From: Candidatus Avimonas faecium
GTDB taxonomy: Bacteria > Bacillota > Clostridia > Oscillospirales > Acutalibacteraceae
Reading direction: 5' to 3'
NCBI GenBank assembly: GCA_904419005.1
Contig: CAJFQI010000002.1
Span: 1-64,000, forward strand
DNA length: 64,000 nt
Both the position numbers and the translations under genes were made by a program. Below, piece by piece: positions 24,415-32,675 of the stretch (its first letter is position 1; each line of letters starts with the position of its first letter). The notes below the pieces were generated by a model. It was given only the letters and a program-made list of their open reading frames with translations, was not told where the DNA came from and did no database searches.

Positions 24415-24481
24415 GCGCCGGGCGGCCTGCCGCCCGCTTTGGCCCGGATCGACGCGATGGACGGAAGGAGGATATAGTCTT

Positions 24482-24715
24482 ATGGCGATGCAGGATACAA
24501 TGCCGGACCTCGGCTTTTCTCTGCGGATGCCGCTGTGCAACCGCTGTATCCACCGGGAATCGCTGCTGCTGGAAGGGGCGGACGGCCCGGTGCAGGCGCT
24601 GCGCTGCCGGGTGCTCGGCGAAATCCCGGCCCCTCTCCTTGCCTGCGAGCAGGAGGACTGCCCCGATTTTGAGCAGGACGAGGAGCAAGCCCGCCTGTTT
24701 GCTGGGCTTTTATAA
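24482..24715 (+). CDS. Small Cys-containing protein, unknown
   Basis: A 77-residue product not recognised as a named family. It contains CNRCIHRE, then RC, then CEQEDCPDFE, five cysteines in all, which suggests a small metal- or Fe-S-binding protein. GGAAGGAGG is well placed before the ATG, which supports real translation. It lies 67 bases after the lipoprotein gene and may be cotranscribed with it. The proposed metal binding is inference from Cys spacing only. Confidence 0.6.
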   Translation: MAMQDTMPDLGFSLRMPLCNRCIHRESLLLEGADGPVQALRCRVLGEIPAPLLACEQEDCPDFEQDEEQARLFAGLL

Positions 24716-24799
24716 AAACGAAATCCCCTCCGCGGTTTTTAAACCGTGAACAGCCCCAGATAGTGCGGGCACCAGGATAATTGCGGGGAGAATTGCGCA

Positions 24800-25666
24800 A
24801 TGTGGTTAGTGGCTTCAATAGGCTCAGCTTTCTTTGCTGGACTCACAGCGATACTGGCAAAGTGCGGGATCAGAAAAACGGATTCCGATATTGCAACAGC
24901 TATCAGGACGATAGTCGTCCTGATCTTTTCATGGTTGATGGTATTCGTCGTCGGCTCAGCCGACCAGCTTACAGAAATACCCCCGCGGTCTTTACTTTTT
25001 TTGATTTTGTCGGGTGCTGCAACCGGGGCATCATGGATTTGCTACTTCAAAGCCCTATCCATCGGCGATGTCAATAAGGTTGTCCCAATCGACAAATCAA
25101 GCACGGTGCTGAGCGTTTTGCTTGCAATCCTTTTGTTTCACGAAACCGAACACCTCGCGATAAAACTCATTGGGACAGTCTTGTTAGGCATCGGGATTAT
25201 CTTGATGGTAGAAAAAAAGGAGAGGAAACAAAAGGCGAGCGGGAATACATACATCCTGTATGCAGTTGGCTCTGCGGTCTTTGCAGCGCTGACCTCGATT
25301 CTGGCAAAAGTGGGGATTACCGGGGTCGAGTCCAACCTTGGCACGGCCATACGGACGATTGTGGTTCTGGTTATGGCGTGGCTGCTTGTTCTGATCAAAA
25401 AGAAAACGTCCCAGCTGAAACGGCTTGACAAAAAAGAACTTATTTTTATTGGATTATCCGGGATTGCCACAGGAGCATCTTGGTTATGTTACTATTACGC
25501 AATTCAAAATGGCATCGTCAGCGTAGTGGTGCCGATAGACAAGATGAGCTTGCTTGTGACGGTTATCTTTTCCTATCTTGCCTTCAACGAGAAACTGACA
25601 AAGAAAGCGCTGCTCGGCCTGGTATTGATGTTGGCCGGTACACTGGCAATGGCTGTTTTCTCCTAA
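24800..25666 (+). CDS. EamA-family (DMT) transporter
   Basis: A 288-residue inner-membrane protein with about 10 hydrophobic segments arranged as two EamA repeats. Repeat 1 contains 'FFAGLTAILAKCGI...GAATGASWICYFKALSIGDVNKVVPIDK' and repeat 2 'VFAALTSILAKVGI...GIATGASWLCYYYAIQNGIVSVVVPIDK'. The near-identical internal motifs show the duplication clearly. DMT exporters move amino acids, nucleosides or other metabolites; the substrate is unknown. Its base composition is clearly less GC-rich than neighbours, so horizontal acquisition is possible. GGGGAG precedes the ATG. Confidence 0.88.
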   Translation: MWLVASIGSAFFAGLTAILAKCGIRKTDSDIATAIRTIVVLIFSWLMVFVVGSADQLTEIPPRSLLFLILSGAATGASWICYFKALSIGDVNKVVPIDKSSTVLSVLLAILLFHETEHLAIKLIGTVLLGIGIILMVEKKERKQKASGNTYILYAVGSAVFAALTSILAKVGITGVESNLGTAIRTIVVLVMAWLLVLIKKKTSQLKRLDKKELIFIGLSGIATGASWLCYYYAIQNGIVSVVVPIDKMSLLVTVIFSYLAFNEKLTKKALLGLVLMLAGTLAMAVFS

Positions 25667-25921
25667 TTGAGGACACGAAAATGGCAGAGGAAACAAACGA
25701 TGATGACACCTGCATAAGGCGCGCCTTGCCGGGAGCGAAAACGTGCCCGCCCAGCACCGGCAGAGGGAGAGGAACGCCCCGGTTTGCCTTTCCGGTTATG
25801 TGGAAAAGCCCTTCGCGCATATCATGAAGCAGACGGAAAAGCAGGCCTTGATCGGTTCCCGCGGGATCCTTGCCGAGCGGCCTCCTCATCCGTATTGCTG
25901 AGAAAGGAGCGGTCCATCTAC

Positions 25922-26734
25922 ATGTATGCAGTCATCAAGGGAAGGCGGCTGCTGGGGGCGGTCGCTTGCTGCCTGGCTTTGGCGGTGCCCGTCGGGGTGG
26001 CCTTCGCGGCGGCGGGGGCGCCCTCCCCGGCAGCGGCCGCCAATGCGGCGAACACCAATTGGGGGCTGAGCTTTCAGGAAAACGGGAAAACGCCGGTCGG
26101 CAACGCCTCGGCCGAATTCCTCAAGCAGTATAATGCCTATTACGCGGGAGACCCGGAGGAAAAGGTGATCTACCTCACGTTTGACGCCGGGTATGAAAAC
26201 GGGTACACCCCATCCATCCTGGACACCTTAAAAAAGCACGGCGTCAAGGCGACGTTTTTTGTCGTGGGGAATTATATAGAAACCGCGCCCGACCTCGTCC
26301 GGCGGATGGCGGCGGAGGGGCATACCGTCGGCAACCACACCTATCACCATCCGGACATGTCCAAAATCTCGGATACCGAGGCGTTCCGCCGGGAGCTGGA
26401 GTCGCTTGAAGACCTGTACAAGGAAACCACCGGCCAGGAAATGAAGAAATTTTACCGCCCGCCCCAGGGCAAGTACAGCGAAAGCAACCTCCGGCAGGCT
26501 AGCGAGCTGGGGTACGCCACCTTTTTCTGGAGCTTGGCCTATGTGGACTGGTATGTGGATGACCAGCCGACGCGGGAGCAGGCGTTTGACAAGCTGCTGC
26601 CCCGCATCCATCCCGGCGCGGTGGTGCTGCTGCACAGCACGTCCCAGACCAACGCCGAAATCCTTGACGAGCTGCTCACCAAATGGGAGGCGGCCGGCTA
26701 TACCTTCGGCACGCTTGACGAGCTCTGCGCCTAA
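25922..26734 (+). CDS. pdaA: Delta-lactam-biosynthetic polysaccharide deacetylase (PdaA-like)
   Basis: PdaA removes the acetyl group from muramic acid in spore cortex peptidoglycan so that muramic delta-lactam forms, which germination enzymes need. The protein has a signal sequence (about residues 1-28) and then the NodB-like domain. Motifs are YLTFDAGYENGYTPSILDTLKKHGVKATFFVVG, EGHTVGNHTYHHPDMSK (two metal His), FYRPPQGKYSESNL, and ATFFWSLAYVDW, ending with HPGAVVLLHSTSQTNAEILDELL. This follows the B. subtilis PdaA pattern closely. The ATG at 25922 starts the signal peptide; AAAGGAG lies about 12 bases upstream. Its presence is good evidence that the organism sporulates. Confidence 0.92.
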   Translation: MYAVIKGRRLLGAVACCLALAVPVGVAFAAAGAPSPAAAANAANTNWGLSFQENGKTPVGNASAEFLKQYNAYYAGDPEEKVIYLTFDAGYENGYTPSILDTLKKHGVKATFFVVGNYIETAPDLVRRMAAEGHTVGNHTYHHPDMSKISDTEAFRRELESLEDLYKETTGQEMKKFYRPPQGKYSESNLRQASELGYATFFWSLAYVDWYVDDQPTREQAFDKLLPRIHPGAVVLLHSTSQTNAEILDELLTKWEAAGYTFGTLDELCA

Positions 26735-26774
26735 AGCGGCCCCGCCGCCGCAAGGGCCAAAACGGCCTGTGGGG

Positions 26775-26827
26775 AAAAGCCGCCCGCCTTCCACTCCGAT
26801 CGGCGTGCGAAGGCGGGCGGCCTTTTT
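26775..26827. terminator. Bidirectional terminator between pdaA and the patatin gene
   Basis: GCCGCCCGCCTTC pairs perfectly with GAAGGCGGGCGGC (13 bp), with AAAA before and CTTTTT after, so it can stop transcription from both convergent genes. Confidence 0.88.
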
Positions 26828-26862
26828 GGCGCGGCGATGCCCCGACAGGGCTCCCGCCGCCG

Positions 26863-27738
26863 TTATCCGGCGCCGGAGCCAAACAGCGCGCGGATGAGGG
26901 GGATCTGCTCCTTGGTCTGCCGGTAGCCCTCCTGCATACAGCCGGCCATTTCCCGGAAGGTCAGCAGGCCGGCCTTTTCCGGGAGCCGGGGATGCAGCAG
27001 CAGCGTTTCCCCCCGCGCGACGTATTCCCGCATCCTGGTGGTGAGGATGGTCAGGGAATGGGAGACGATCTCGATCACCCCCTCGCTTTCGGGGGGCTCG
27101 TATTCCTCGGATACGTCAACGGCGAGCACCTGCGGCACCCCGGCCGCCAGCAGGAGGTTGACCGGCAGGTTGTCGGTCAGCCCGCCGTCCACCAGGCAGC
27201 CGCCGTCCCAGGTGACCGGGCGGAAAACCGCCGGGAAGGCGCAGCTCGCCCGGATGGCGCGGCACAGAGGGGCTTCGGTACTCCAGCGGACGCGGGGGAG
27301 GGGGCGCACCCCGGCGAGGGTGTTGGTGTACGCGATGGTTTCCCCGGTGCGGATGTTCACCGCCGGGATGATGGTGCGCAGGCTCAGGTCGTGCATGGCC
27401 TTTCCCCCGGCCAGGGAGCAGAGGAAGCGTTCAAGGCGGTCCCCCTTGACCAGCCCCTGCATGGTGACCGGCCGCCGCGTGAGGAGCTGGACGAGCGCGA
27501 GAAGCAGCCCCTTGATGTCCGGGTCGATCAGTTCCCGCCCGCTGCGGGACAGGGAAAGCAGAATGTGCTGCAGCCGCTTGGCGGGGATACCGGCGGCGTA
27601 CAGCCCGCCGACGATGCTCCCCGCGCTGGCCCCGGCCACGGCGGAGGGGTACAGCCCCGCTTCGTTTAAGGCGAGAAGCACCCCGACGTGCGCCGCGCCC
27701 CGCGTCCCTCCGCCGGCCAAAGCGATACCGAATCCCAT
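26863..27738 (-). CDS. Patatin-like phospholipase family protein
   Basis: A 291-residue serine hydrolase with a Ser-Asp dyad. The oxyanion loop is GIALAGGGTRGAAHVGVLLAL and the nucleophile motif GASAG is at about residue 36-40. The second catalytic residue is in VDGGLTDNLPVNLLLAAGV at about residue 182. The closest bacterial relatives are RssA/YchK-like esterases that hydrolyse acyl esters of lipids. There is no signal peptide, so it is probably cytoplasmic or membrane-peripheral. It stands alone on the minus strand with AAAGGGG upstream of the ATG. Confidence 0.9.
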   Translation of the reverse strand: MGFGIALAGGGTRGAAHVGVLLALNEAGLYPSAVAGASAGSIVGGLYAAGIPAKRLQHILLSLSRSGRELIDPDIKGLLLALVQLLTRRPVTMQGLVKGDRLERFLCSLAGGKAMHDLSLRTIIPAVNIRTGETIAYTNTLAGVRPLPRVRWSTEAPLCRAIRASCAFPAVFRPVTWDGGCLVDGGLTDNLPVNLLLAAGVPQVLAVDVSEEYEPPESEGVIEIVSHSLTILTTRMREYVARGETLLLHPRLPEKAGLLTFREMAGCMQEGYRQTKEQIPLIRALFGSGAG

Positions 27739-27950
27739 AGCCCGCCGCCCCTTTCCTTCGTTTCCTCGCTGTTTCCGCGTTCGGTTCCATGTTATGGGCC
27801 GGGAGAGGCGGTTATGACCGGCGGTCCGGCTCCGGCATGTATTTTTTGGAAAATGGGATGCGGCGGAGCCATGGGCCGGGCGCCGCCCTCCTGTACAGCG
27901 GCGACGTACTCCCTCTTTATGAATGATTCTTTAATTTCCGCGCATATGCC

Positions 27951-27979
27951 TTGCGGAGGGAGGAAAGATACGGTATGAT
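27951..27979 (+). promoter_or_regulatory. Promoter of the lemA-TPM operon
   Basis: TTGCGG, 17 bases, TATGAT. It lies about 30-40 bases before the LemA start codon region. Confidence 0.6.
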
Positions 27980-28016
27980 AAAGCCGCTGTAAAAGCATAC
28001 GGCTATGGAGAGAGCA

Positions 28017-28613
28017 ATGAAGGAGTTTGATTATCTTATGAAAAAAAGCAAGGGCATTCTGCTGGGCGTCCTGGGGGCCCTGGCGCTCGTGGTGATTCTC
28101 GTGGTCGTCTGGGGGATCTCCGCCTACAACGGGCTGGTCAACGCCGAGCAGCGGGTGCATACACAGGAAAGCAACATTGAAACCCAGCTCCAGCGCCGCA
28201 GCGACCTGATCCCGAACCTGGTCAATACGGTCAAGGGATATGCCGCCCACGAGGAGGAAATCTTCACCGCCCTGGCGGAGGCCCGCGCCAAGCTGAGCGG
28301 CGCCTCCTCCCTGGAGGAGATGGACGAGGCGGACAGCGAGCTGAGCAGCGCGCTCAACCGCCTGATGGTGATTGTGGAGAATTACCCGGATCTGAAGGCG
28401 GACCAGAACTTCATCGGCTTGCAGGATGAGCTGGCGGGCACCGAAAACCGGATTGCGCAGGCCCGCCGGGATTATAACGAGGCCGTGCAGGAATACAATG
28501 GGAAGGTTCGGCGCTTCCCCTCCAACCTGATCGCCGGGATGTTTGGCTTTGAACAGGCGGACCTTTTTGAAAGCGACGAGGGCGCTTCCTCTGTGCCGGA
28601 AGTGAGCTTCTGA
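28017..28613 (+). CDS. LemA family protein
   Basis: A membrane-anchored protein of about 198 residues: one N-terminal membrane segment (ILLGVLGALALVVILVVVWGISAYN), then the LemA four-helix core. 'YNGLVNAEQRVHTQESNIETQLQRRSDLIPNLVNTVKGYAAHEEEIFTALAEAR' is the signature region, and 'ENRIAQARRDYNEAVQEYNGKVRRFPSNLIAGMFGFE' closes it. The biological role of LemA proteins is unsettled; they often accompany TPM-domain proteins, as here, 23 bases downstream. Three in-frame ATGs (28005, 28017, 28038) compete; 28017 has GGAGAG closest, but the call is not firm. Confidence 0.9.
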   Translation: MKEFDYLMKKSKGILLGVLGALALVVILVVVWGISAYNGLVNAEQRVHTQESNIETQLQRRSDLIPNLVNTVKGYAAHEEEIFTALAEARAKLSGASSLEEMDEADSELSSALNRLMVIVENYPDLKADQNFIGLQDELAGTENRIAQARRDYNEAVQEYNGKVRRFPSNLIAGMFGFEQADLFESDEGASSVPEVSF

Positions 28614-28635
28614 GCCGCTTTGCAGGGAGGGGGAG

Positions 28636-29460
28636 ATGCCGATGGCAGCGACTGCGGCCGATGCGGCGGTCTGGACGGCGGGGAAAAGGCGGCTCCCGCT
28701 GCTGCTTAGCCTGATCGGCCTGGCGGCGGCGTTCACGCTCCCGGCGGCTGCGGCCTCCGCGGATTACCAGCCGACCGAACGCTTTTTTGTCAACGATTTT
28801 GCCGGGGTGATTTCCTCATCGGACGCCGAGGAGATCTACGCCCTGGGGGCGGAGCTCCAGGAGAAAACCGGCGCGCAGGTGGTGGCGGTCACCGTCCCGA
28901 CCACCGGCGGCGAGGATATCCGCCAGTATGGCCTGGACCTGGGCCGGGACTGGGGGATTGGGCAGGAGGATGAGGACAACGGCGTCCTGCTCCTGCTGGT
29001 GACCGAGGACCGGCAGGTCAGCATTGAGGTGGGCTACGGCTTGGAAGGCGCGCTCAACGACGCCAAAACCGGCCGGATTCTTGATACCTACGCCACCCCG
29101 GATTTTGCGGAGGGGGCGTATTCCTCGGGGATGCGCAAGGCCTACCGCGCCCTGGTCAACGAGGTGTATATAGAGTACGGCCTGGATCCGGTTGATGACG
29201 ATTACGTCCCGGATTCCCCGGAGGAGGAGGGCGGCGGCCAGAACGTGCTGGCCGCGCTTCCCTTTGTCCTTTTCCTGGCTCTCTTTGCCTTCACCATGGT
29301 GCGGAGCCGCACCCGCGGCGGCCCGCCCTTTATCTTCTTCGGCGGCCCCCGCGGCGGAGGCGGCTTCCACGGCGGAGGCGGGGGCTTCGGAGGCGGCGGA
29401 GGCGGCTTCCACGGCGGAGGCGGGAGCTTCGGCGGAGGCGGCAGCTCCCGCGGGTTTTAG
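28636..29460 (+). CDS. TPM domain-containing membrane protein (YgcG-like)
   Basis: A 274-residue exported protein. The N-terminal signal sequence ends near ASA, and the TPM domain (about residues 45-190) contains 'VNDFAGVISSSDAEEIYALGAELQEKTGAQVVAVTVPTTGGEDIRQYGLDLGRDWGIGQEDEDNGVLLLL'. A membrane segment (about 200-217) is followed by a Gly/His/Phe-rich tail (GGGGFHGGGGGFGGGGG). TPM domains occur in acid phosphatases and photosystem-repair factors, but most bacterial members lack a proven function. It pairs with the upstream lemA. GGGAGGGGG lies just before the ATG. Confidence 0.88.
   Translation: MPMAATAADAAVWTAGKRRLPLLLSLIGLAAAFTLPAAAASADYQPTERFFVNDFAGVISSSDAEEIYALGAELQEKTGAQVVAVTVPTTGGEDIRQYGLDLGRDWGIGQEDEDNGVLLLLVTEDRQVSIEVGYGLEGALNDAKTGRILDTYATPDFAEGAYSSGMRKAYRALVNEVYIEYGLDPVDDDYVPDSPEEEGGGQNVLAALPFVLFLALFAFTMVRSRTRGGPPFIFFGGPRGGGGFHGGGGGFGGGGGGFHGGGGSFGGGGSSRGF
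29359..29445 (+). repeat. 42-base direct repeat encoding the Gly-rich tail
   Basis: GGCGGCTTCCACGGCGGAGG at 29359 recurs at 29401, a 42-base period, with a shorter partial third copy. It encodes GGFHGGGGGFGGGG-type repeats at the end of the TPM protein and is prone to copy-number change. Confidence 0.7.
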
Positions 29461-29587
29461 CCGCCGGCTTGTATTGTGCCCGTTTGCCTCCCGCCGGACG
29501 GAACGATACCGGCCGGGCGCGGGAGCCGTTCCGGGATGTGGCGTCGGCCCTGCGGGGCGCACAATTGGAAAATGGAACAGTGAGCGC

Positions 29588-29632
29588 AAGGGTGTGCGGC
29601 AGGACGGGGACGTTGGCCGCGCACCCTTTTTT
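29588..29632 (+). terminator. Terminator of the lemA-TPM operon
   Basis: GGGTGTGCGGC pairs with GCCGCGCACCC (11 bp, one U-G pair) and runs into TTTTTT. It lies 128 bases after the TPM stop. Confidence 0.85.
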
Positions 29633-29754
29633 CGCCCGCTGCGTTTTGCCGGCGTTTGCCGCTCCTTTTTCGTCGCCGAGTCGTCGGATGGGCAGCCGGG
29701 GACGCCCCTCCGGTTCCGTTCAGAGGGGCGGAAGGAAAGGGAAAAATTCGCCCA

Positions 29755-29783
29755 GGGAATAGACTTTTCCTAAGAAGTATACT
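29755..29783 (+). promoter_or_regulatory. Candidate promoter of the NUDIX-HAD-CDF operon
   Basis: TATACT at 29778-29783 is a good -10 box, but the -35 position 17 bases upstream (GGGAAT) is poor. Besides this and the terminator at 29588, nothing is recognised in the 455-base gap. Confidence 0.4.
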
Positions 29784-29914
29784 AAAATAGATGGATAAAA
29801 GCCTGCGGGCGCCCGGCGCTGGGACGCCCCGGCAGTATGCCGCCGGAGGGCCTGCCATGCGGAATCGCACCGCCGGCAGGGCGGCTGGAAAAGAATGGAC
29901 AGGAGGGAGCCCGG

Positions 29915-30577
29915 ATGGAACTGTGGGATCTTTTGAATGAGCGGGGGGAGCCGACCGGCAACACCATGGTACGCGGCGAACGGCTGCGGCTGGGGCAGTA
30001 TCATCTGGTGGTCCACATCTGGGCGGCGGATTCCCGGGGGAGGCTGCTGATCCAAAGGCGGGCGGACCATCTGGCCTTGATGCCCGGCGTTTGGGCGGTG
30101 ACGGGCGGCTCGGCCATCCACGGCGAGGACAGCTTGACCGCCGCCCGGCGGGAGCTGCGGGAGGAGCTGGGGATTGCCGCCCGCCCGGAGGAGCTGGAAT
30201 TTGTCGGCCGGCTGCGCCGCCGCAATTCCTTCAGCGACCTATGGCTCCTCCGGCGGGATATCGCCTTGCAGGAGCTCACCCTGCAAAAGGAGGAGGTGGC
30301 CGACGCCCGCTGGGTGACCCGGGAGGAGCTGGAGGCGATGGTGCGGGAGAAAACCTTCCACAACTACGGCCGCCCCTATTTTGAAAAGGTGTTCCGCGCG
30401 GTTTACGGCAGTGACGGCGGGGAACCGGGCGCCTCCCCAGGCAAACCGGCCGGCGGACAAGTGAGGCAAGCCCCAAAACGCGCTGGCACAGGGCGCAGGG
30501 AGGCTGAGCTCTGCCCGGGAAATGGCTCTGCGCCGCCTTCGGAGGCGAATACGCGGAAAAGGGGAGGAATGGGATGA
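29915..30577 (+). CDS. NUDIX hydrolase
   Basis: A 220-residue protein starting MELWDLLNERGEPTGNTMVRGERL, the opening of the IPP-isomerase-like NUDIX group. An intact NUDIX box follows at about residues 61-84: GGSAIHGEDSLTAARRELREELGI. Members hydrolyse nucleoside diphosphates linked to other groups; the substrate is unknown. The last 50 residues after 'FEKVFRAVYG' are Gly/Ala/Arg-rich and probably disordered. The ATG at 29915 is chosen because AGGAGGG precedes it and because it begins the family sequence. The stop overlaps the next start as ATGA. Confidence 0.88.
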   Translation: MELWDLLNERGEPTGNTMVRGERLRLGQYHLVVHIWAADSRGRLLIQRRADHLALMPGVWAVTGGSAIHGEDSLTAARRELREELGIAARPEELEFVGRLRRRNSFSDLWLLRRDIALQELTLQKEEVADARWVTREELEAMVREKTFHNYGRPYFEKVFRAVYGSDGGEPGASPGKPAGGQVRQAPKRAGTGRREAELCPGNGSAPPSEANTRKRGGMG

Positions 30578-31434
30578 AACGGCTGTACGTCACCGACCTT
30601 GACGGGACGCTGCTCAACAACCGCGCGGCGCTTTCCGCCCGTTCGGCGGCGATCCTTAACAGGCTGATTGAGCAGGGGGCGTGGATTTCGGTCGCCACCG
30701 CCCGCAGCCCGATCGGCCTGGCGATGACCAACCTTCGTCAGGTGCGCTTCCGCCTGCCTCTGGTGCTGATGAACGGGGCGCTGCTTTACGACCTGCCATC
30801 GTCCCGGATCCTTGAGGGCTGCTGCTGGCAGCCCGGAACCGCCGCGCAGGTGCTGGAAATCTGCCGCCAAGGGGGGAAGACCCCCTTCCTGTACCGGGTG
30901 GAGGACGGGAAGATGGACATCGTCTTTACCGGCTTGACCTCGGAGGGGGAACGGGCGTTTTACCGCAGCCGGGCGGAAAAATTCCCCGGCGCCTTCCGGC
31001 AGGTTCCCTCCTATCCGCTGGACGAGGCGGTGTACTGCTCGATGCAGGACAGCGAATCGGTCCTCCGCCCGATCCGGGAGAGGCTGCAGGGCCTGCCGGA
31101 TGTGGCCAGCGTCCTGTACGCCGATACCTACCGGAAGGGAAACTGGTATCTTGAGGTTTTTTCCGCCCGCGCGGGCAAGGGCAACGGCGTCCGCCGGCTC
31201 CGCGACCGCTTGGGGGCGCGGGCCGTCACCGCTTTCGGCGACAACGACAACGATCTGCCGATGCTCGCAATGGCCGATACCGCCTGCGCCGTCGCCAACG
31301 GGACGACGGCGGTCCGGGAAAAGGCCGACGTGATTATTCCCTCCAACGAGGAGGACGGCGTGGCGGTTTACCTATTGAACGACTTTCGGCCGGACGGACA
31401 GGGACGGCCGGATCAAAGGAGCGAGACAATGTGA
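30574..31434 (+). CDS. Cof-type HAD hydrolase
   Basis: A 286-residue HAD phosphatase of the Cof/IIB type. Motif I is YVTDLDGTLLNN, motif II ISVATARS, motif III lies in ARAGKGNGVRRL (conserved Lys), and motif IV is FGDNDNDLPMLAMADTACAVANG. Such enzymes dephosphorylate sugar phosphates or cofactors in the cytoplasm. It overlaps the NUDIX gene by 4 bases (ATGA) and the cation-transporter gene by 4 bases (GTGA), so the three are translationally coupled. Confidence 0.9.
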   Translation: MKRLYVTDLDGTLLNNRAALSARSAAILNRLIEQGAWISVATARSPIGLAMTNLRQVRFRLPLVLMNGALLYDLPSSRILEGCCWQPGTAAQVLEICRQGGKTPFLYRVEDGKMDIVFTGLTSEGERAFYRSRAEKFPGAFRQVPSYPLDEAVYCSMQDSESVLRPIRERLQGLPDVASVLYADTYRKGNWYLEVFSARAGKGNGVRRLRDRLGARAVTAFGDNDNDLPMLAMADTACAVANGTTAVREKADVIIPSNEEDGVAVYLLNDFRPDGQGRPDQRSETM

Positions 31435-32594
31435 CGAATTTCCTAATCCGTTTGTTTATCCGCAACCCGGAGGACACGGAAAGCAGCGGCGCGCGCTACG
31501 CCTACGGACGGCTGGCAGGCGCCGCGGGCTTGTGCGCCAACCTCCTGCTTTTCCTGGCTAAGCTGCTGGCCGGCCTGTTTTCCCAGAGCATGGCGATCGT
31601 GGCCGACGCCTTCAATAACCTTTCGGACGCCGGTTCCTCGCTGGTGACCCTGGTCGGCTTCAAGCTTTCCAGCGCGCCGCCGGATAAGGAGCACCCCTTC
31701 GGCCACGGGCGGATGGAATACCTCACCGCGATGGCGGTGGCGGTGATGATCATGCTGGCCGGGCTGGAGTTGGCCCAAAGCTCGATTGACAAGATCCTGC
31801 ACCCGAGCGGGACCGATTTCCAGCTGCTTTCGGTGCTGATCCTGGCCGCCGCGATCGCCGTCAAGCTCTGGATGGCGCTGTTTTACCGCCGCATCGGCAA
31901 TCGGATTGATTCCGAGGCGTTGCGCGCCGCGGCGGCGGACAGCCGCAACGACGTGATCTGCACCGGCGTGGTGCTCGTTTCTTCGGTGGTCGGCCTGCTG
32001 ACCAGCTGGGAGATTGACGGCTGGGTCGGCGCGGCAGTGTCGCTGTTTGTCCTTTGGTCCGGCTTTTCCGTGCTCAAGGACACGGTGTCCCCCCTGCTCG
32101 GCCAGGCGCCCGACCCGGAGATGGTGAAGGGTATCCGCTCCATGGTGCTATCCCACGAGGGGGTCATCGGCGTGCACGACCTGATGGTGCACAACTACGG
32201 CCCCGGCCGGTGCGTGATTTCCCTGCATGCGGAGGTGCCCGCGCATGAGGATTTGCTCCAGAGCCACGATCGAATTGATTGCATTGAAAAGGAGATTGCG
32301 GGGAAATATAACGCCGTGGTCTGCATCCATATGGATCCGGTCAATACCGACGATCCCCGGGTGGAGCATCTGCTTACGCTGACGCGGGATATCCTGCACG
32401 GCATTGACCCCAGCCTCAGCCTGCACGATTTCCGTGTGGTGTTCGGCCAGACCCACACCAACCTGATCTTTGATGTGGTGGTGCCTTACGGCTACAAGGG
32501 CGCGGACGGCCTGTGCGGCGAAATCCAGCATGAGCTGTGGCAGAGGGACCCCCATTTGTTTGCGGTGGCTACGGTGGAGCACAGCTATACCTGA
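31431..32594 (+). CDS. Cation diffusion facilitator family transporter
   Basis: A 387-residue CDF protein exporting divalent metal ions in exchange for protons. It has about six membrane segments in the first 220 residues. The metal site motifs are SMAIVADAFNNLSDAGSS and HPFGHGRMEYLTAM in helices 2-3, and AAAADSRNDVICTGVVL in helix 5. A cytoplasmic C-terminal domain follows with 'GVHDLMVHNYGPGRCVISLHAEVP' and a third CDF-type extension. The specific metal (Zn, Mn or Fe) is not readable. Translation begins at a GTG inside the HAD stop region, so it depends on upstream translation. Confidence 0.92.
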   Translation: MTNFLIRLFIRNPEDTESSGARYAYGRLAGAAGLCANLLLFLAKLLAGLFSQSMAIVADAFNNLSDAGSSLVTLVGFKLSSAPPDKEHPFGHGRMEYLTAMAVAVMIMLAGLELAQSSIDKILHPSGTDFQLLSVLILAAAIAVKLWMALFYRRIGNRIDSEALRAAAADSRNDVICTGVVLVSSVVGLLTSWEIDGWVGAAVSLFVLWSGFSVLKDTVSPLLGQAPDPEMVKGIRSMVLSHEGVIGVHDLMVHNYGPGRCVISLHAEVPAHEDLLQSHDRIDCIEKEIAGKYNAVVCIHMDPVNTDDPRVEHLLTLTRDILHGIDPSLSLHDFRVVFGQTHTNLIFDVVVPYGYKGADGLCGEIQHELWQRDPHLFAVATVEHSYT

Positions 32595-32675
32595 GACCTA
32601 CAGGAAGGGGCGGGCCTATACGCAGGGCGCTTTAAGGCGTTTTGCCCGAGGAAAACGAGGAGGAAACAAGGAGAT

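Noticed and set aside
29359-29445. CRISPR-like repeat
   Set aside because: The repeats are in frame inside a coding region, separated by similar sequence rather than unique spacers, and only two to three copies exist.
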